From Gammaproteobacteria bacterium (GTDB lineage Bacteria; Pseudomonadota; Gammaproteobacteria; Burkholderiales; Rhodocyclaceae), in NCBI GenBank assembly GCA_018825305.1, contig JAHJEO010000018.1, positions 124,001-188,000 on the forward strand: a DNA stretch of 64,000 nt. Reading direction: 5' to 3'. This document shows, piece by piece, positions 39,623 to 49,067 of this stretch (its first letter is position 1; every line of letters starts with the position of its first letter). The position numbers and the translations under genes were made by a program. A model generated the notes under the pieces. That model worked only from the letters and a program-made list of their open reading frames with translations, was not told the DNA's origin and made no database searches.

Positions 39623-40246
39623 CTAGGCGGCAAAGCCCTTTTTGCGGTCTTCGATTTCCTTCGCCTTTGCCAGCACGGCATGGAAACCCTTGAGGTCCTT
39701 GACACTGTGGCCGCCGAAGATTTCCATCGGGTTCAGGCGTCCGGCCATCACCATGCCCAGGCCGATCTTCTGCATGTTCAGCGCCGTCTTGATGCCGGGA
39801 CCGATGCCATTGGCGAAGTAGTGGGCCAGGGTCAGCGTCAGCTCGTTGGTGCGGCCGCGCTTGATCAGGTTGTTCCAGAAGGTCTTGGCAAACTCGCGCG
39901 TCGGCTGGCCCTTGGGGGCGATGCCGAGTCGGTGTGCGTAGTTGGCGAGGCCATGCATGATGTGGGTGATCGGCAGCTGCCGCGGGCAGCGCACGATGCA
40001 GTTGTAGCATGAGGTGCACATCCACATGGAGTCGGACTGCAGAACCTCGTCGCGCTTGCCGGCGCGGATCATCATGAAGATCTTCTGCGGCGAATGTTCC
40101 CATGCGGAGCCGAGCGGGCAGGAGCCCGCGCAGACGCCGCACTGCATGCACATCTTGACCATGTCGCCTTCTTCGACGCGCTCTTCGACTTCCTTGAGGA
40201 AGTTGTTCTTGTAGCGCGCGACGGCTTGCTGGTTTGCGTTTGTCAT
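39623..40246 (-). CDS. hdrC: Heterodisulfide reductase subunit C-like iron-sulfur protein
   Basis: CMQCGVCAGSCPLG and CTSCYNCIVRCPRQ; no TM helices apparent. Confidence 0.93.
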   Translation of the reverse strand: MTNANQQAVARYKNNFLKEVEERVEEGDMVKMCMQCGVCAGSCPLGSAWEHSPQKIFMMIRAGKRDEVLQSDSMWMCTSCYNCIVRCPRQLPITHIMHGLANYAHRLGIAPKGQPTREFAKTFWNNLIKRGRTNELTLTLAHYFANGIGPGIKTALNMQKIGLGMVMAGRLNPMEIFGGHSVKDLKGFHAVLAKAKEIEDRKKGFAA

Positions 40247-40264
40247 TTTGTCATCCGCTCCTTC

Positions 40265-42514
40265 TTAGCCGAAGCCCTTCATCGGCGAGGGACCCATTTC
40301 GTTGAGTTGTTCAACATAGTCGTTGATCAGCTTGGCCACACGCGCATTGTCGGTTATGGCAACCTCCTGCGTCTGCACGCGCTCGGGCTCCAGGCCCAAC
40401 TGCTTCAGGGTGTCGCCGATCTTGCTCATGCGGTAGTAGGCCATTTCCGAGCCCTTGACGAAGTGACACTGGTAGTCGTCACCCTTCTTGCAGCCCATCA
40501 TCATCACGCCATCGTAGCCGGCGTTCAGCGCATCGGTGATCCAGATGGTATTGACCGAGCCGAGGCAGCGCACCGGAATCGCCCGAACGTAGGCCGAGTA
40601 GCTGAGGCGCTGCACGCCAGCCATATCGAGCGCCGGGTAGGCGTCGTTTTCGCAGGCGAGGATCAGGATGCGCGGCTTCTCTTCGTCCTCGTCCGGCACG
40701 TTGACCGCCTTGATCTGGCTGCCGACGGTGTCGCAGGAGTAGTTCTCGAAGGAGATGACGCGTACCGGGCAGGCGCCCATGCAGGTACCGCAGCGGCGGC
40801 AGCGCTGTTCGTTGAAGACCGGGAAGCGCTTCTCGTCTTCGTCGATGGCGCCGAAGGGGCATTCCACCGTACAGCGCTTGCACTGGGTGCAGCCCTCGAG
40901 GCGGGCGGACGGGAACGACAGATCCCAGGCGCGCGGATGGGCGGCACGACCCTGCGAAGCGTTCTCGACGGCCTGGATGGCCTTCAGCGCCGCGCCGGTG
41001 GCGTCTTCGGTTGCCTGCAGCATGTCCATCGGCCGGCGGGTCGGGCCGGCGGCGTAGATACCGGTGCGACGCGTCTCGTAGGGGAAACAGATGAAGTGCG
41101 AGTCGGCGAACCCGTACTTGAACTGCGGCATGTCCGGGCCCTGGCGGTAGTTGAGGTTGAGGACGGAAATCGTCTTCATCTCGGTGCGCTGGGTCTTGGC
41201 CGCCTCATCGCCGCCTTCGGCCTTGGTGTTCACCTCGGTCCAGTCGTCGAGATTGACGCCGGCGTTGGCGACCTGGCCAGTGGCGAGCACCACCAGGTCG
41301 GCATCGGTCGAGGTCTCTTCATCAAGGATCAGGTCCTTGAATTCGACCTTGCAGGCATCACCGCCGCTGACTTTGGAGGCCTTGCCCTTGGTGAAGATCA
41401 CACCCTTCTGCTGGGCGCTGCGATAGAAGTCCTCGCCCATGCCCGGCACGCGCAGGTCGGTGTACATGACCACGGTGTCGACATCGGGGTTGGCGTCCTT
41501 GAAATACATTGCCTGCTTGATGCTGGTGGCGCAGCAATGGCCGGAGCAGTAGGGCAGGTGGGTGCCGCTGTCGTCGCGCTGGCCGGCGCACTGCACGAAC
41601 ACCACGGATTTCACTTCCTTGCCGTCGGCGCGCTTGATGGCGCTGCCGTTGGCGGACTTGGCCAGGGCTTCGAGCCCGGCCTGGTCGACCACGTTGGCCT
41701 GGCCGCCGCCGAGTTCGGGCAGCTTGGCCATGTCGTAGGGGGTGAAGCCGCTGGCCTGGACGATGGCGCCGACGCTTTCCTCGCTGACGCTGCCGGATTC
41801 CTGCGCCAGATTGATCTTGAAGCGACCGGGAGAGCCGGCGGTCTCGGTGACCGTCGTGTTCAGGTGAACCTTGATCTTCGGGTTGCCCGTGACCTTGGCA
41901 ACCATTTCCTCGACGCCGGTGGCCTGGGGTTCGGCGTAGGGGCTGCTGAACGGCACGCGCTTCCAAAGCTTGGAAGCGAAACCGCCGAGCGCGCCGGTCT
42001 TCTCGACCAGAACGGCTTCGTAGCCGGCGTCTGCCGCGGCCAGCGCCGCCGTCATGCCGGACATGCCGCCGCCGACCACCAGGATGCGCTTGTTCTGCGC
42101 GTCGCCCTTGTTCGGGTTGCCCTCGGGCAGCTTCATCTTCTTGACTTCGGCGCAGCCCATGCGGACGTAGTCCTCGGCCATTTCCTGGCGGATCTCGTCA
42201 TGGTCGGCGCCCTCGGCCACCGCCCAGAGCACGCCTTCGCGCAGATTGGCGCGGGAAACGGCGGCAGTGGGGAAGGCGAAGGCCTCGGCCTTGGCGCGGC
42301 GGGAGCAGGCGGCGATGCAGAGGTGGGTGACGCCCTCGTTGGCGATGTCGTCCCTGATCATCTGCACGCCTTCGGCATTGCAGAGGAAGGGGTGGTTCTT
42401 GACCACCGTCATCTTGCCTTCACGGGTGGCGATCTTCTCCAGGCCGGCGACGTCCATCGTGTCGCCGATGCCGCAACCGGAGCATATGTAAGCAGCGAAT
42501 TTGTTGTCGGCCAT
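40265..42514 (-). CDS. qmoB: QmoB (HdrA-like flavoprotein with ferredoxin and MvhD-like regions)
   Basis: FAD motif ILVVGGGMSGMTAALAAADAGYEAVLVEK; CTQCKRCTVECP and CRRCGTCMGACP; MvhD-like C-terminus. Confidence 0.92.
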   Translation of the reverse strand: MADNKFAAYICSGCGIGDTMDVAGLEKIATREGKMTVVKNHPFLCNAEGVQMIRDDIANEGVTHLCIAACSRRAKAEAFAFPTAAVSRANLREGVLWAVAEGADHDEIRQEMAEDYVRMGCAEVKKMKLPEGNPNKGDAQNKRILVVGGGMSGMTAALAAADAGYEAVLVEKTGALGGFASKLWKRVPFSSPYAEPQATGVEEMVAKVTGNPKIKVHLNTTVTETAGSPGRFKINLAQESGSVSEESVGAIVQASGFTPYDMAKLPELGGGQANVVDQAGLEALAKSANGSAIKRADGKEVKSVVFVQCAGQRDDSGTHLPYCSGHCCATSIKQAMYFKDANPDVDTVVMYTDLRVPGMGEDFYRSAQQKGVIFTKGKASKVSGGDACKVEFKDLILDEETSTDADLVVLATGQVANAGVNLDDWTEVNTKAEGGDEAAKTQRTEMKTISVLNLNYRQGPDMPQFKYGFADSHFICFPYETRRTGIYAAGPTRRPMDMLQATEDATGAALKAIQAVENASQGRAAHPRAWDLSFPSARLEGCTQCKRCTVECPFGAIDEDEKRFPVFNEQRCRRCGTCMGACPVRVISFENYSCDTVGSQIKAVNVPDEDEEKPRILILACENDAYPALDMAGVQRLSYSAYVRAIPVRCLGSVNTIWITDALNAGYDGVMMMGCKKGDDYQCHFVKGSEMAYYRMSKIGDTLKQLGLEPERVQTQEVAITDNARVAKLINDYVEQLNEMGPSPMKGFG

Positions 42515-42516
42515 GG

Positions 42517-43803
42517 TTACGCGGCCTCCGTCGAAGCAGTTTTGTGGATCACTTGGATTGCCTTCAGGCTGGCCGCCGTGGCGCTTTGCACCGCGCGGTT
42601 GACGTCGAGCGGGCTGGATGCCGCGCCGGCGCCGATCATGCCGCCGTCCTTGGAACCCTCGATGAAATTCGAGGAATCAAGGATGATGTCGTCGGGCAGC
42701 TTGACGCCGGTGACTTCCGGCTCCATGCCGACGGCGAGGACGACGAGGTCGTGCTCGGTGGCGTAGCGGTGGTAGCCCTCGGTATCGACGCCGTGGAGCA
42801 CCGGGTTGCCGTTGGCCGCGTTCTCGGCGATGCGGGCGACCTTGGACTTGACGAAGCTGACGGTCGCGTCCTTCTGCACCATCTGGTAGAAGTCCTCGAA
42901 GCGGTCGATGGCGCGGATGTCGATGTAATACACCGTCGACTTGCCCTCGTCGCCCCAGGCTTCGCGCACGTATTGTGTCTGCTTGAGCGAGGCCATGCAG
43001 CAGATGCGCGAGCAGTGGCGCAGGTGGTTCTCGTCACGCGAGCCGGCGCACTGGATGAAGGCGATGTTCTTCGCTTCCTTGCCGTCGCCCGGGCGCAAAA
43101 TCTTGCCGCCGGTGGGGCCATGCGGATCGGCCAGGCGCTCGAATTCGACGCTGGTGATCACGTTGGCGTAGCGGTCGTAGCCGTAGGGCTGAATCTTGTT
43201 GGCGTCATACGGCCGCCAGCCGGTGGCCCAGACCACGGCGCCGACGGTAAGCTGGACTGACTCTTCCTTCATGCCGAGATCGATGGCGTCGTACTTGCAG
43301 GCCGCCTTGGCGGCTTCGCCCTCGGCGGTTCCGGCAATCGACGGGTCGATGACGTAGCGCTGCGGGTAGGCCATCGGGTGCGGCAGGTAAGCTGCCTTGA
43401 CCTTGCCCAGGCCGTAGTTGTAGTCGTCCGCGATCTCGCTGGCCACCGCCTTGCCGCAGTCGCCGCAGGCGGTGCAGTTTTCGTTGACGTGGCGTGGCGC
43501 AACCTTGAGCGTGACGGCATAGTTGCCGCGCGAACCGGTTACCTCGGTGACTTCCGTCATGGTCATCACGCGCACATTGGGGTTGCCCTTGATGCGCTTG
43601 AGGTTGATCTCCATCCCGCAGGTGGGATGGCACATCTTGGGGAAGTAGCGATAGAGCTGGGCAGTGCGGCCGCCGAGCGTTGGGGTCTTTTCGACCAGGA
43701 TCACCTGTTTGCCGCATTCAGCGGCCTCCAGGGCAGCGGTCATGCCTGAGATTCCGCCGCCAACGACAAGGATCGTCTGGCCAGTAGCAATTGAAGCCGT
43801 CAC
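42517..43803 (-). CDS. qmoA: QmoA (HdrA-like flavoprotein)
   Basis: ILVVGGGISGMTAALEAAECGKQVILVEKTPTLGGR; Cys-rich HdrA motifs. Confidence 0.92.
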   Translation of the reverse strand: MTASIATGQTILVVGGGISGMTAALEAAECGKQVILVEKTPTLGGRTAQLYRYFPKMCHPTCGMEINLKRIKGNPNVRVMTMTEVTEVTGSRGNYAVTLKVAPRHVNENCTACGDCGKAVASEIADDYNYGLGKVKAAYLPHPMAYPQRYVIDPSIAGTAEGEAAKAACKYDAIDLGMKEESVQLTVGAVVWATGWRPYDANKIQPYGYDRYANVITSVEFERLADPHGPTGGKILRPGDGKEAKNIAFIQCAGSRDENHLRHCSRICCMASLKQTQYVREAWGDEGKSTVYYIDIRAIDRFEDFYQMVQKDATVSFVKSKVARIAENAANGNPVLHGVDTEGYHRYATEHDLVVLAVGMEPEVTGVKLPDDIILDSSNFIEGSKDGGMIGAGAASSPLDVNRAVQSATAASLKAIQVIHKTASTEAA

Positions 43804-43911
43804 ATCGAGCCTCCGATGAAGAGTGTTCGGGTGTTCAGGATGAACGCGTCGATTCTACTCTCGGGCTTCTGCGGCCAAACCGGCCAAAATCAAGAATTTG
43901 ATAAAAAAAAT

Positions 43912-43927
43912 CCTATTGACCAATAGG
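43912..43927. promoter_or_regulatory. Perfect 7-2-7 palindrome upstream of qmoA
   Basis: CCTATTG-AC-CAATAGG. Confidence 0.45.
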
Positions 43928-43982
43928 CCTCGTAAATTTGAGTGAATTGGCGGGTTGCAGTTTGCGGCGTCATTTTGCGTTG

Positions 43983-44009
43983 GCGCCGTATCGCTAGCGC
44001 CGACTTTTT
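43983..44009 (+). repeat. Dispersed repeat R1 (degenerate)
   Basis: gcgccgtatcgctagcgccgacttttt. Confidence 0.65.
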
Positions 44010-44019
44010 GCTGGGTGAA

Positions 44020-44535
44020 TCAGGTCGGTGTCCGGCGCAGTTCGAAAGTCATGGTGTCGAGGTCGCCGAGAATCCAGGTTGCCGGTGCGCCGGCGATGCC
44101 GGCAACGGTGCCCGGGTTTACCAGCCAGGTCTTGCCGCCGAGGATGTTGGCTTCCTGGGTGATCAGCGCTTCGTGGCTGTGGCCACAACACACTACGTCG
44201 TAGTCGCCGGTGCAGGCCATGCCGCGGCCCAGATGCGGATAGTGGGTGATGAAGACGCGACGCCCGCCGAGGGTGATGCCGGCATCGTGGCCGTGATAGT
44301 GCAGCAGCGAATTGGAGTTGCAGGCGAGTCGGCCGATGGCCACCGGGTCGCCGAGATTGTTGCCGTGGACCACATGCATCGGTAGTTCCAGCTTGAGCGT
44401 GGCGCGCAAGGTGTTGCCGCCGATGATGTCGCCGCAATGAATCACGGCTTCGGCGCCCTGGGCCTTGGCTTCGGTGACGGCGGCCGAAAGATGCTGGGCG
44501 CGGTCGTGGCTGTCGGAGACGATGCAGATTTTCAT
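44020..44535 (-). CDS. YfcE/MJ0936-type metallophosphoesterase
   Basis: MKICIVSDSHDRAQHL; VIHCGDIIGG; VHGNNLG; CGHSHEAL. Confidence 0.9.
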   Translation of the reverse strand: MKICIVSDSHDRAQHLSAAVTEAKAQGAEAVIHCGDIIGGNTLRATLKLELPMHVVHGNNLGDPVAIGRLACNSNSLLHYHGHDAGITLGGRRVFITHYPHLGRGMACTGDYDVVCCGHSHEALITQEANILGGKTWLVNPGTVAGIAGAPATWILGDLDTMTFELRRTPT

Positions 44536-44738
44536 TTCTTTCCCGGGGTCGTGAAGTGTTCGCCGATGGCAAAGCCGAACACGCTATCGAGTTTCAACTC
44601 GGCGATGAGTGTGTCGACCGCTGCCTGGCCATGCTCATGCGCCACCTCGGCCAGAACCAGGCGGGCGCCGTTGCGCTGGTAGCCGCCGCCGAAGCTAAGC
44701 TGGCGGGAGAGAAGCTCGCGGGCGCGGTCGAGGGTCAT
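44532..44738 (-). CDS. Small hypothetical protein
   Basis: 68-codon ORF overlapping the metallophosphoesterase start. Confidence 0.55.
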   Translation of the reverse strand: MTLDRARELLSRQLSFGGGYQRNGARLVLAEVAHEHGQAAVDTLIAELKLDSVFGFAIGEHFTTPGKK

Positions 44739-44748
44739 GGCGTGTGGT

Positions 44749-45165
44749 CTAGATGATCAGCGGCCCGTAGTACTCTTCGCCGTCGTTGGCTTTGCTGAAA
44801 TCGACGGCATTCATGCCGGACTTGATGCCCTTGCGCGTCAGTTCATGGTCGGCCTGCACCTGCAGCAGGGTGATGATACAGTCGCCGATGTTGTCGTATT
44901 CATCCTTGCCGGTACCGAACTGTTCGGTCGCGATGTAGTAGAACTGACAGCGGAAGCGGTTGTCGCCGGTCTTGATGACGACGAAATTGGCATCGCGCTC
45001 CTGCCAGGTCAGCGACGGGCAGGTGTCCAGGGCTTCTGTCAGCTGGTCGAGCATGATCTCCGCCTCGGCGGATTCGATGGGCACGTCCATGCCGTAGCGT
45101 TCGCGCAGCGTCTGGGCGACGAGTTTGCGCTCGCGTGGAGTAAAGTCGGGGAAGTTGGTAGTCAT
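44749..45165 (-). CDS. Conserved hypothetical protein
   Basis: 138 aa ORF, ordinary coding composition, start 137 bp from divergent soeA. Confidence 0.65.
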   Translation of the reverse strand: MTTNFPDFTPRERKLVAQTLRERYGMDVPIESAEAEIMLDQLTEALDTCPSLTWQERDANFVVIKTGDNRFRCQFYYIATEQFGTGKDEYDNIGDCIITLLQVQADHELTRKGIKSGMNAVDFSKANDGEEYYGPLII

Positions 45166-45238
45166 GGTGTTTGGATCACTTTCCTTGCCGTTAGCAGGGG
45201 ATTGGGGAGTTTATTCGGAAATAAAAACTTTCCGCTTG

Positions 45239-45252
45239 TTGATCTGGATCAA
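45239..45252. promoter_or_regulatory. FNR/Anr-type box upstream of soeA
   Basis: TTGATctggATCAA, exact match to TTGATNNNNATCAA; about 50 bp before soeA ATG. Confidence 0.7.
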
Positions 45253-45301
45253 ATTTTGTCAGAATATCGATAAGTTCTAATTTACTGTTTGCCCGCCGCC
45301 C

Positions 45302-48199
45302 ATGCAAGCCACTTCCGCTTCTGCTCCGGTTACGGAGATAAAGAACACCACCTGCTACATGTGTGCGTGCCGTTGCGGCATTCGAGTGCACTTGCGCGAC
45401 GGTCAGGTGCGTTACATCGATGGCAACCCCAACCACCCGCTCAACAAGGGTGTGATCTGCGCCAAGGGCAGCTCGGGCATCATGAAGCAGTACTCGCCGG
45501 CGCGCCTGACCCGGCCGCTGCGGCGCAAGCCCGGTGCCGAGCGAGGTGCCGGAGAATTCGAGCCGATCAGCTGGGAAGAGGCGTTTACGATTCTTTCCGA
45601 GCGCCTGGCGAAGATTCGCGCCACCGATCCGAAGAAGTTCGCCCTCTTCACCGGCCGCGACCAGATGCAGGCGTTGACGGGTTTGTTCGCTCGTCAGTTC
45701 GGCACGCCGAACTACGCGGCGCACGGCGGCTTCTGCTCGGTAAACATGGCCGCCGGCATGATCTACACCATCGGCGGATCGTTCTGGGAGTTCGGCGGCC
45801 CCGACCTTGACCGCTCCAAACTGTTCGTCATGATCGGCACCGCCGAGGACCATCACTCCAACCCGCTGAAGATGGCGCTGGGCAAGTTCAAGCGTGACGG
45901 CGGCCGCTTCATTTCCATCAATCCGGTGCGCACCGGTTATTCGGCGATTGCCGACGAGTGGGTGCCGATTCGTCCCGGCACCGACGGCGCCCTGCTGCTC
46001 GCATTCATCCACGAGATCATCGCGCTTGGACTCTATGATCGCGAGTTCCTGGTCAAGTATTCCAATGCCGGCCAGTTGATCAACGTCGATGAAAACAGCG
46101 ACGAGTTCGGCATGTTTCTGCGCACCGAAGTGCCGGAAGAAGAGGCCTGCTACGACCCGCAGGACAAGCTGTGGTGGGACCGCAATACCAACAAGGCGGT
46201 GGTGACCCATACCGCGGGCGCCGATCCCAAGCTGCTCGGCGAATTCGAGTTGCGCGACGGCACGCCGGTAAAGCCCTCGTTCCAGTTGCTCAAGGAACGC
46301 GTCGAGAGTTACACGCCGGAATGGGCCGCAGGCATCACCGGCATTCCCGCCGATACCATCCGCCGCATTGCCCGCGAAATGGGGGTCACGGCGCGCGACC
46401 AGCGCATCGAGTTGCCGATCAGTTGGACCGACTCCTGGGGCGTTGATCACGACACGGTCACCGGCAATCCCGTGTCCTTCCACGCCATGCGTGGCCTGGC
46501 CGCACATTCCAACGGTTTCCAGACCATCCGGGCACTCGCCATCCTGATGTCGCTGCTGGGCACCATCGACCGTCCGGGCGGCTTCCGCCACAAGGTGCCG
46601 TTCCCGCGGCCGATTCCGCCTTGCGCGCGCACGCCGAACACGCCGCTGGCGATCAAGCCGAATCATCCGCTCGACGGCATGGCGCTGGGCTGGCCGTCGG
46701 ATCCGGACGACCTTTTTGTCAACGAAGACGGCACGCCAGTGCGCATCGACAAGGGCTTCTCCTGGGAGTATCCGCTATCGGTGCATGGCCTGATGCACAA
46801 CGTCATCACCAATGCCTGGCGCGGTGATCCGTATACCATCGACACCCTGCTGATCTTCATGGCCAACATGTCGTGGAACTCGACCATGAACGCGGTCGAA
46901 GTGCGCAATATGTTGAACGACAAGAACACAGACGGGCCAATGAGTGGCGAATACAAGATTCCCTTCATCGTCGTCTGCGATGCGTTCCAGTCGGAGATGA
47001 CGGCCTTCGCCGATCTGGTGCTGCCGGATACGACCTACCTTGAGCGCCACGATGTCATGTCCATTCTTGACCGGCCGATTTCGGAGTTCGACGGCCCGGT
47101 CGATTCCGTGCGCATCCCCGTGGTGCCACCGATGGGCGAGTGCAAGCCGTTCCAGGAAGTACTGATCGAAATCGGCACCCGACTCAAGCTGCCGGTATTC
47201 GTGAACAAGGACGGTACGCGCAAGTATCGCGACTATCCGGACTTCATCGTCAATTACGAAACCGAGCCGGGCTCGGGTATCGGCTTCCTGTCCGGCTGGC
47301 GCGGCCGTGGCGGCGAGAAGTTCATGCGCGGCGAACCCAATCCCAACCAGTGGGAGATGTACGCCAAGAATGATTGTGTCTTCCATTACGAGTTGCCCAA
47401 GAGCTACCAGTACATGCGCAACTGGAACAAGGGCTATCTCGAATGGTCGCAGCGCAGCCGCATCACGCGCTATGCCGAGCCGATCCTGATTCACATCTAT
47501 TCCGAAGTGCTGCAGAAGTTCCGTACCGCCGCGCAGGGCAAGGGCCTGACGCGCAAGCCGCCAGAGCACCTGCGGAAGCGCGTCGAAACTTATTTTGACC
47601 CGTTGCCGTTCTATTACGAGACACTGGAATCGCAGACCTCGGACAAGCACAAGTACCCGCTGTGCGCGGTGACGCAGCGGCCGATGGCGATGTACCACTC
47701 ATGGGATTCGCAGAACGCCTGGCTGCGCCAGATCCATACCCACAACTACCTCTACGTCAACACCCATACCGCGCGCGTCGCCGGCATCGACGACGGCGAC
47801 TGGATCTGGGTCGAGTCGCAGTGGGGCAAGGTGCGTTGCATGGCCAAGCATTCCGAGGCGGTGGAGCCGGGCACGGTATGGACCTGGAACGCCATCGGCA
47901 AGGCCGCCGGCGCCTGGAATCTGACGCCGGACGCCAACGAGTCGCAGCAGGGCTTCCTGCTCAATCACCTGATATCCGAGGAACTGCCAGCCAGCGTCGA
48001 CAAGGCTGGCCCCGGCAAGCTCTCCAACTCCGACCCGATCACGGGCCAGGCCGCGTGGTACGACGTGCGCGTGCGCATCTACAAGGCCGAGGCGGGTGAG
48101 CCCGAACAGACCTCGCCGCAATTCGACGTCTTGAAGCCCTATCCCGGTCAGCCCGAGCGCAAGAGCATCTGGAACTTCTTCGCGGGGAAAAACAAATGA
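45302..48199 (+). CDS. soeA: Molybdopterin oxidoreductase, sulfite dehydrogenase SoeA-like
   Basis: CYMCACRCGIRVHLRDGQVRYIDGNPNHPLNKGVICAKG; DMSO reductase family; gene order. Confidence 0.88.
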   Translation: MQATSASAPVTEIKNTTCYMCACRCGIRVHLRDGQVRYIDGNPNHPLNKGVICAKGSSGIMKQYSPARLTRPLRRKPGAERGAGEFEPISWEEAFTILSERLAKIRATDPKKFALFTGRDQMQALTGLFARQFGTPNYAAHGGFCSVNMAAGMIYTIGGSFWEFGGPDLDRSKLFVMIGTAEDHHSNPLKMALGKFKRDGGRFISINPVRTGYSAIADEWVPIRPGTDGALLLAFIHEIIALGLYDREFLVKYSNAGQLINVDENSDEFGMFLRTEVPEEEACYDPQDKLWWDRNTNKAVVTHTAGADPKLLGEFELRDGTPVKPSFQLLKERVESYTPEWAAGITGIPADTIRRIAREMGVTARDQRIELPISWTDSWGVDHDTVTGNPVSFHAMRGLAAHSNGFQTIRALAILMSLLGTIDRPGGFRHKVPFPRPIPPCARTPNTPLAIKPNHPLDGMALGWPSDPDDLFVNEDGTPVRIDKGFSWEYPLSVHGLMHNVITNAWRGDPYTIDTLLIFMANMSWNSTMNAVEVRNMLNDKNTDGPMSGEYKIPFIVVCDAFQSEMTAFADLVLPDTTYLERHDVMSILDRPISEFDGPVDSVRIPVVPPMGECKPFQEVLIEIGTRLKLPVFVNKDGTRKYRDYPDFIVNYETEPGSGIGFLSGWRGRGGEKFMRGEPNPNQWEMYAKNDCVFHYELPKSYQYMRNWNKGYLEWSQRSRITRYAEPILIHIYSEVLQKFRTAAQGKGLTRKPPEHLRKRVETYFDPLPFYYETLESQTSDKHKYPLCAVTQRPMAMYHSWDSQNAWLRQIHTHNYLYVNTHTARVAGIDDGDWIWVESQWGKVRCMAKHSEAVEPGTVWTWNAIGKAAGAWNLTPDANESQQGFLLNHLISEELPASVDKAGPGKLSNSDPITGQAAWYDVRVRIYKAEAGEPEQTSPQFDVLKPYPGQPERKSIWNFFAGKNK

Positions 48200-48927
48200 C
48201 GCAGCTGGCTCTTGTAATCGACTTGAACGTCTGCGTCGGCTGCCAGGCCTGCGTGACCAACTGCAAGGAGTGGAACACCTCGGGCGAGGCCGGCCCCATG
48301 GTCGACCAGAATCCCTACGGCAAGGATCCGACGGGCACCTTCTTCAATCGGGTGCAGACTTTCGAGGTCGGCGAGTTTCCGAACACCGAAACCGTCCACT
48401 TCCCGAAGTCCTGCCTGCATTGCGAAGACCCGCCCTGCGTGCCGGTGTGCCCGACTGGCGCCTCGTACAAGCGCAAGGAGGATGGCATCGTCCTCGTCGA
48501 TTACGACAAGTGCATCGGCTGCAAGTACTGTTCATGGGCCTGCCCCTACGGCGTTCGTGAATTCGACGAAAAGCAGAAGGTGATGAAGAAATGCACCCTC
48601 TGCGTCGATCGCCTCTACGATCCGGCGATGACGGAAGAAGAACGTCGCCCCGCCTGCGTGCGCGCCTGCCCGACCAGCGCCCGTCTCTATGGTGACATCC
48701 ATGACCCCGAATCCGAGGTCAGCCATGCCATCCGCGAATCCGGCGGCTACCAGCTGATGCCGGAATGGGGCACCAGCCCGGCCAACCATTACCTGCCGCG
48801 GCGCAAGACCAAGCTGCGCCTGCGCCACGATGAGATCGAGCGCGCCGACAATCCGCTCAAGGTCGATGGCCTGCTGCCCAAACCCGGCAAGTCCGAGCCC
48901 TCGCTCGACGACGTTACTTCCTGGTAA
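48196..48927 (+). CDS. soeB: 4Fe-4S ferredoxin subunit SoeB-like
   Basis: CVGCQACVTNCKEWN; CLHCEDPPCVPVCPTGA; CIGCKYCSWACPYG. Confidence 0.9.
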   Translation: MTQLALVIDLNVCVGCQACVTNCKEWNTSGEAGPMVDQNPYGKDPTGTFFNRVQTFEVGEFPNTETVHFPKSCLHCEDPPCVPVCPTGASYKRKEDGIVLVDYDKCIGCKYCSWACPYGVREFDEKQKVMKKCTLCVDRLYDPAMTEEERRPACVRACPTSARLYGDIHDPESEVSHAIRESGGYQLMPEWGTSPANHYLPRRKTKLRLRHDEIERADNPLKVDGLLPKPGKSEPSLDDVTSW

Positions 48928-48929
48928 TA

Positions 48930-49052
48930 ATGGCCCCCCACGCTCGCAATCCCGGCTTATGTCCCCCGCTCAGCCGGGGACGGTATCCCTCGCGGACGCT
49001 GCCCCCTCACGGGGGGCTGCTGCCGCCTTGGGGCGGCCCGGCGGCGGCACAA
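48930..49052 (+). repeat. GC-rich palindromic repeat R2 between soeB and soeC
   Basis: ggccccccacgctcgcaatcccggc...gctgccccctcacggggggctgctgccgccttggggcggcccggcggcgg. Confidence 0.75.
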
Positions 49053-49067
49053 TCCGAGAAATAGACT

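Noticed and set aside
40094-42766. 890-aa plus-strand ORF antisense to qmoB
   Set aside because: Shadow of the qmoB coding frame; no motifs, His/Asp/Gly/Val-rich.
45191-46666. 491-aa ORF antisense to soeA
   Set aside because: Shadow ORF overlapping a certain molybdoenzyme gene.
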